From: Annona cherimola
Lineage: Eukaryota; Streptophyta; Magnoliopsida; Magnoliales; Annonaceae
Assembly: GCA_030490835.1 (NCBI GenBank)
Contig: CM059971.1
Span: 73,798,224 to 73,862,223 of the forward strand
Direction: 5' to 3'
DNA length: 64,000 nucleotides
The notes beneath the pieces were generated by a model. The model was not told the DNA's origin. It saw only the letters and a program-made list of their open reading frames with translations, and searched no databases. Position 1 is the stretch's first letter, and each line of letters opens with the position of its first letter. Shown one piece after another: positions 58,092 through 64,000 of the stretch. The translations under genes and the position numbers were made by a program.

Positions 58092-58996
58092 TACATCCAC
58101 TTAATAGTTAATACAAAATTTTAAAAATGGAATATAAAGCAAGAAATGTTAAAAATACACAACCCAAAGATTTTTTTATGGGTTTCTATAAAAAAAAGAT
58201 TTTTATGGGTATTTATACACATCATGACAACTCATATTATATTTAAGCATATTCGTATCCCTCACCCGACAGAGAAATTTTTTTTCAATAATACCTCGCA
58301 CGGGAGAAAAAACTGCAAATAACTTCAACAAAAGAAGAAAACATAAAAACTCTCACATCACCTGACTAAGAGAGGGGAAAACTGCAGATACATTCATCAA
58401 AGGAATGAAACAGAAAAACTCTGGTACCATCTAAAAAATACACAACGCAAAGACTTAGTATATGTCATGTGATAATTTTTAAGTCATGGAATGCACAACA
58501 AAGAAAGTACATATTCACGAGAGTATTATAACTTACAAGGGAGCGCAGCCATCGAACTAATGATTTGCAAGGTACGCAATCATGAGAGTATGGCTAGACG
58601 AGGTAATAAGACAATTAGGCCTGATTAATGTAGATGAGGAGGATACCAGTTCTTAATATTTTAGAGACAGGGCTACCAGCCCTAGGTGATTTTAGGTGAA
58701 GATGTTAGGGACCCTTCATATTTCTAGATGAAATATGGACGCCTTGGTATTTTCGTGTAAGCAGATACCAACATTTTTAAACGAATAGGTTGTCGACTCT
58801 TAAGCTAATGCAAACATGCTGACCTATATTATACTTAGTTGGAAAAAAGAAGGAGAGTGAGGGGCTCATCAACCATATTGTGCACTTAGCCAAAGATTAT
58901 GATTCTGAACTACTGATATATGGCGAGGATAGAAAAAATTCATATCTATTCTTATGAACTTTCTAGTTTCTTATTTCCTCCACTACATAGAGTCTC
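58092..58996. other. Intergenic; local direct repeats
   Basis: Text such as AAAACTGCAAATAACTTCA and AAAACTGCAGATACATTCA recurs at about 58310 and 58378, each followed by AAAAACTC. No gene is supported. Confidence 0.35.
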
Positions 58997-59154
58997 ATTT
59001 GAATGCATTCGGATGCAAAACTCATTTTTTAAAATTTTTTAGAAACTTTTTATAAAACTATTCCTCTATTTGCATTTAATTTTATGTGTTAAGTTTTATC
59101 ATTTTTGAAGATGTATATATATATACACGAGTCTACTTCTATATAACCGAGTTA

Positions 59155-59612
59155 TATTGAAACAGTTCTATGTAACCCCATCCATTTTTGAGATCTTGAT
59201 GTTTGATGAAAAATTTGATCCATTCATTGTTTTTAACATCATTTGTTTAGGTAGGAAACCAAGTTTCATCAAAATCCAATATGGTATATTCATGTGTAAA
59301 TTAGGAAACATATTTAGATCCGTTCACATATGTATTAGAATATAGCAATATTTTATAAAATCATTTATCCACATATTTATGATATTTTAGATTGTTTAGA
59401 TGTTGAAAATACTACTTAAAAATTGATATTTAATATTAAATTATTTTATTATGTTGATTTTACATGTTTGTAAATAGGGCCATATATAGTGATAGAAGAC
59501 AAATTGAAAGAATTTCCATGATAATATAAATGATGTTAAATACAATAGATGAAATGGATTTTCCATTAACCATCTAGATGTTAAAAATGAAGAGGGTTAT
59601 ATAGAGAGGGGT
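59155..59612. mobile_element. Terminal-inverted-repeat element, uninterrupted copy
   Basis: The left arm has CTATGTAACCCCATCCATTT and TTTTTAACATCATTT; the right arm, inverted, has CTATATAACCCTCTTCATTT and TATTTAACATCATTT. The arms are about 75 bases. It aligns with 46113-47610 except for the LINE there. The 62-residue frame inside is not a gene. Confidence 0.7.
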
Positions 59613-59748
59613 TTTCATAAAAGTATATATATATATAATTTTTTTAAATATGGGTATTTAGTCATTTAAAACGGACTAGAACTTTCTATTTTTAAAAATA
59701 AAAAATGCACACATCTCCAAAAACGATAAAACTTGATTTATATATTAA

Positions 59749-60005
59749 GGATGTATTTGAAAAGTAATAAAACTTTTCAATGAAAAGTTTTAGTGTAAAT
59801 GTTTTTGAAATGAAAAAACAATTTAACAGAACACGAGTAATAATAAGGAGTAAAGAGAATGAAGTTAAATAAATAGATTAGTTGTATGGATAGTTGTGTA
59901 GAAATGATTGAAAAGTAAGGCAATTTGTACAGGAAGATATGAAAAAATAAATTTTAAAAAATATATTTGTGGAAAGTGAAAAGTTTTTTTTAAAAAAAAT
60001 ACCCT
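59749..60005 (+). mobile_element. Tourist-like MITE nested in the palindromic element
   Basis: Starts GGATGTATTTGAAAAGTAAT after ATTAA and ends AAAATACCCTAG. Family blocks are present in order. Confidence 0.65.
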
Positions 60006-60217
60006 AGATACACTAAGATTACATTTTTGTAACAAAATTTTTAAAAATAAAATTTTCACCTAGTACATTAAATTTTCAATATGTCCAGATGCATTTGAAA
60101 ATTTGCTTGTTGTATATCCCCTGGGCCTACCTACTAGAATCATCGAAAGTTTGACAGGCGTAACTAAAATATGGGCAATGATTCAATGCACTTTATTACG
60201 TGGAGATGTTAATGTAA

Positions 60218-60500
60218 GGTGTGTTTGGGAAGTGATGAAACTTTTGGATGATTAGTGATGAAACTTTTGGATGATTAGTGTAAAAAATTTTGAATTAGAA
60301 GAAATAATATGATGGAAGTAAAGAGAATAAAGTTTAAATTGATAGGTTAGTTATATAAATAATTATGCAGAAATAATTTAAAAATAAGGTCCATGTATAG
60401 GAAAATAGGAACAAATAATTACAAATAAGATAATTATAAAGAATAAAAAGTCTTAAATTAAAAAAATTTAGCTTCACAACTTCTACTTATTACCTTTGGT
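60218..60500 (+). mobile_element. Tourist-like MITE copy
   Basis: Starts GGTGTGTTTGGGAAGTGATG after TAA; GATGAAACTTTTGGATGATT is duplicated near the start (about 60233-60280). The right end is near CCTTTGGTAACA. Confidence 0.65.
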
Positions 60501-61225
60501 AACAGGCCAGGGAAAGTGAGGCAAAGGATTGGAAATTTTTTTTTCTGGAAGTGAGAGAATTTGATGTAATGTGGTAGGGTGAATATTATAAGTATAGAAA
60601 ATAAATAGGATATTCTAAGAAAAGTATAAAATAATGATTGGAAATATAAATAACAATGAAAAAATACAATATAAGGTAACTAAAAAATATCAAACTGTAT
60701 AAAAAGGGTGGAAGAAAGATGTGGACAAATTTTTTTCTTCTTCCTCCGTGCGGAATATACTCCAGATTTCCCCCATTTTTTAAAGAAAAGGTAATGGTCT
60801 ACAAGTCTAAGTAAAGATTGTACATTTGCAAAATGTAGTCTACTCATAATTAGATGCTAACATCAAGACTAACTAAAATCAACAAAATTAAAGTATCAGC
60901 ACAAAACATCATCAGGAATTCGAAAATACGATTTTTCCTATCGTTAATATTATAATGGAATGATTAGACAATATTTTTAATGACGTATTAACAAAATAAA
61001 AGTTTTTTATCGTGAAAAAAAGTTAAAGATGTAGTTATTCATAATCAATATATAATTCCTTTATTCACTAATTCATTGAAATAAATTTCATTAACAGCAA
61101 CGATATTGACAACCAATATTGTTCATATCATGGTTGATTTCCATAACGACCATATTCGAAACCATCAATTTCATTCTTATTATTAATTTAACAATTTATT
61201 AAAAATATCTACTTAAATTATATTT
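60501..61225. other. AT-rich spacer
   Basis: No supported gene or bounded repeat. Confidence 0.35.
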
Positions 61226-61480
61226 TCAAGTAAAACTTTGGATAAAAAAATTTTGTGTAAAAGTTTTTGAATTAGTAGAAAATGATGTAATATAATAAGG
61301 GTAATGATGAAGAATGAAGAAAATAAAATTAAAATATAGAGGTTAGTTGTATGGATAATTATATAAAAATAATTGAGTAGTAGGGTAATTATATAGAAAG
61401 ATATCAAGAAATAATTAAAAATAAGATAGTAATGGAGATTAGAGGTCGAAAAGTTTTAGATTAAAAATTTTAGTTAAAAA
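61226..61480 (+). mobile_element. Tourist-like MITE copy, eroded ends
   Basis: GTAAAACTTTGGATAAAAAA, AAGTTTTTGAATTAGTAGAA and AATTGAGTAGTAGGGTAATT follow the family order. Confidence 0.55.
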
Positions 61481-61550
61481 TAGACATGCCATAATGTAAA
61501 AAAACAGAAGTGTTTTCGTGAACTCTGGGATATACAAAAGGGGTTTCATA

Positions 61551-61921
61551 CACTACAAGAGACATTATTTGCAGCGCCTTATTAGCAGATTAAAAAAAAT
61601 TTATTAGCAAGAAAAATGTATATAAGTAAGAAAAAATTTTCTTGCTTATATATGGTGATACTTTTATAGACAATTAAAAAATTTTGCTTTGGGTGATGCT
61701 TTTTTAGGCAAGGAAAATTTTTCTTAAATAATATTTTTGCAATCAGATTAAAACTTTCTTACCTAAACCCAAAAAATCATGAATTACCAGCAACCAAATT
61801 TCTTTTTAATGGTTGCTATATGAAATAGTCAAAAATTATCAGCAACTAAGTTTTTTTAATAGCCAAATTTTAACCTTTTACAAAGAAATTTTCTCCGCTA
61901 AAAATCATAATTTTTGTAGTG
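61551..61921. mobile_element. CACTA-type MITE, 371 bp, TSD ATA
   Basis: It begins CACTACAAGAGAC and ends TTTTTGTAGTG, the standard CACTA/En-Spm ends, with ATA at 61548-61550 and 61922-61924. The interior repeats short units (ATTAGCAAGAAAA, ACCAGCAACCAAATT) and has no gene. Confidence 0.88.
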
Positions 61922-63159
61922 ATAGAAGCTAAACTCTAGTGCACTTGTATTTGGGGGAAAAAATTTCGCCCTACTTTTTCACACATTTATGGTGTGCCAT
62001 CTTAACTACTATTTATCTTACTTTCTAATTATTTCTCACATTTTTATATAATATTTCGACTTTATTTTCTATGAGATTGTATGCTTATCTCCTTTTTGGT
62101 TAGTTTTGATGATGATAAGATGATTGATTTTGAACATGTTGGTCATGACTATCTGTGATTAGGATGGCTTTGTGTAATACATAAACAAATTGGTATAACT
62201 GGAAAATTATCTTTTCATGTGTGATATAGCATGACTTTTGAGAAGTTGAATTGAGTTGATTATTTTGAAAGTAGAATATTCTTTTGTTTGAATATACATG
62301 CTTTGAAATAAGATTTTTTCCTCCGTGCTTAAATTCAGAATGGTTTTCCTTTTGACCATTTAGTGCTCAAAACACTTTGTCTCAACTAGGAGCAAAAAAG
62401 GGCAACCTTTCTGCATATCTTTGTTCTGTTTTTTTTTTTTTTTTTTTTTGAAAACTTATGATGTTTTATAAGTGGCAAAATTTCAATTTTCAAGGAGCTT
62501 TGATAAGTATGGAATTTTTAGGTTTATCCTCTATGTCACATTTCTAGTGACGTTGAGACTATAAAAGGAACTTATGAGAAAGCTAAAAAGCATTAAAAGA
62601 GACACCCAAGTGCATGTTTGAGGGACTCTAACTGCCCCATGTGAAGATTATTGTATCTGAAATTCAAAAAATATATATTTACCTATATCTAAAAATGTTA
62701 AAACTTAGTTCATAGATTGAAGTAAAAAAAAACTTAGTTTATAGATAATACTTACATTTATAGTTTAGAAAAACTAAAAAATAAAAAGGGATTTTTTTTA
62801 CCGGCGAAAAATGATCATTAGGATAAATCAACAGTGAGGAGGACGGTTAAACACCTGTAATCAATTATGGGAGCATGAGTTACTGTTATAAGATTTAATG
62901 TTTCTCCATCCTTGGAGCTTGGTGATCACAACTTATTTTTTCATGCACGTAAATGGGTTCCTAGAGGGGTGTAAATTAGATAGGGTTTGGATGCCTCTCG
63001 TTGGGTTGGGTTGCTTTTAACACTAATTTTATTTGTAAAACCTTAATTTAGCCTAACTCAGTTTTATATTCAACTCTATTTTTATATTCCCAATTCAACA
63101 TTAAATGAAAGCTATACAAAAAGTTCAGTTTGAATCTGATTAATTGACAGTTGAAAGAA
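61922..63159. other. Intergenic sequence with a T-run
   Basis: No gene is supported. A run of about 22 T lies near 62430-62450. Confidence 0.35.
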
Positions 63160-63436
63160 TACTACAACATCGTATTTGTTACTAAATACAGCTAAGTACT
63201 AACTTAATCGTATCTATAATTTTATTATTGTTTACAACTAAATTTTAATAGCTACATTAAAAAATACTATTAACTACATTTGATGTAAAAATAACGACAT
63301 TTAACCAAAATGCTAAAACTCGAAAGTAACCAAGTATTTGCAGCTAAATTTATATTTTATATAACTATTTTATATAACCAAATTTATGTTATATGCTCTA
63401 AAAAATTAGCTACAAAAAATAAAATTTATTGCGGTG
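63160..63436. mobile_element. Degenerate CACTA-like MITE, tentative
   Basis: The left end TACTACAACATCG and right end TTTATTGCGGTG resemble CACTACAAC...TGCAGTG ends with changes. The centre has text like CAGCTAAATTTATATTTTAT. No target-site duplication is clear. Confidence 0.35.
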
Positions 63437-63784
63437 AGAAGAGAAAAGGGAAAATAAGGAAAAAGAGAAAAAAGTAAAAGTAATAGAAAAATAAGAAACT
63501 TTAATTTCTTTTATTTTTAAATGTCAAAATTATAATATTTCATTAATTTTATTAAAGAGCTAGCAATTTTATTACATTACATCATTCAAAGTTAATTTTT
63601 TTTTGAAATTTATGAATATTTTATAAGGCATATTTTTTACATATTCATCTTATAAAATTCTTATAAGAATTTCTTTCGTAGATGCTATATGTAAAATTAA
63701 TTTTAAAATGACAAAAGTGACATAATTATCAAAAATATTGTCTTTTCGCTTATTGAACTTGTTAATAAAATATTTAAGGATAAT

Positions 63785-64000
63785 TTGCATATATACCCAC
63801 ATAGTTTGATGCTAATTGTAGATATACCCACGTAGTTTTACGAAATGAATATTACCCCCACATAGTTTCACCAAAATTGCGTATTACCCCCACACCGTTA
63901 ACTGCCGTTAATATTTGCAGTTATATTTTAAAAAATAATGAAAATGCCCTCATCTATAGTTTCACGAATTGCATATCACCCCACATAGTTTCACCAAAAT
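63785..64000. repeat. Arm of an inverted-repeat element running off the window
   Basis: CCCCACATAGTTTCACCAAAA-type units recur at about 63866 and 63981, with CCGTTAACTGCCGTTAAT between. Such text is typical of the arms of common plant inverted-repeat elements; the partner arm would be beyond 64000. Confidence 0.55.

Larger units (their letters stand above)
58997..60105. mobile_element. Palindromic element holding two later insertions
   Basis: The outer tips TTTGAATGCATTCGGATGCA and, inverted, TTTCAAATGCATCTGGACAT mark it. The core TTAAGTTTTATCATTTTTGA (left) and TCTCCAAAAACGATAAAACTT (right) is that of the shared family. The left half is interrupted by a TIR element (59155-59612) and the right half by a Tourist-like MITE (59749-60005). 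Confidence 0.55.

Overview
This is an AT-rich stretch of a flowering-plant nuclear genome. A plant origin follows from an intact, intronless sterol C-22 desaturase gene (CYP710A type), plant L1-type LINEs with a C-terminal RNase H domain, a Ty3/gypsy element of the Tat/Ogre kind, tRNA-headed SINEs and many MITEs. The exact lineage cannot be told from the sequence.

Only one ordinary host gene is convincing: CYP710A on the minus strand (31270-32808). It is a GC-rich island in an AT-rich surround. Almost everything else is transposable-element sequence, much of it nested.

Layout. 1-1470: duplicated AT-rich repeat and a hAT-like MITE. 1749-2806: Mutator-like non-autonomous element with 9-bp target-site duplication (TSD). 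2878-4522: solo LTR with exact 5-bp TSD. 4914-20238: a 15.3-kb LTR retrotransposon on the minus strand with exact TSD CCACC. It has a gag but no pol, and very unequal LTRs (8.3 kb against 2.0 kb); the longer one carries a 30-copy array of 51-bp repeats. 20693-22190: foldback element whose arms carry a captured UDP-glycosyltransferase fragment. 22371-30200: MITEs, palindromic elements and nested inverted-repeat elements. 31270-33250: CYP710A and its upstream region. 34661-36045: probable solo LTR. 36338-42658: full-length but disabled LINE bounded by a 15-bp TSD. 42826-46110: SINEs and palindromic MITEs. 46113-47610: inverted-repeat element split by a 5'-truncated LINE. 48955-54100: SINE cluster, MITEs and a decayed LTR. 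54215-58091: decayed LINE holding three later insertions. 58997-63440: a palindromic element holding two other elements, further MITEs and a CACTA MITE. 63785-64000: edge of another repeat.

Apart from CYP710A, which would act alone in sterol biosynthesis at the ER, the parts relate as layers of insertion rather than as a pathway. The least ordinary items are the gag-only retrotransposon with peptide-repeat tails and asymmetric LTRs, the family of palindromic elements sharing one core but differing at their tips (two of them with a MITE at the same internal site), and the foldback element with an inverted pair of UGT fragments.
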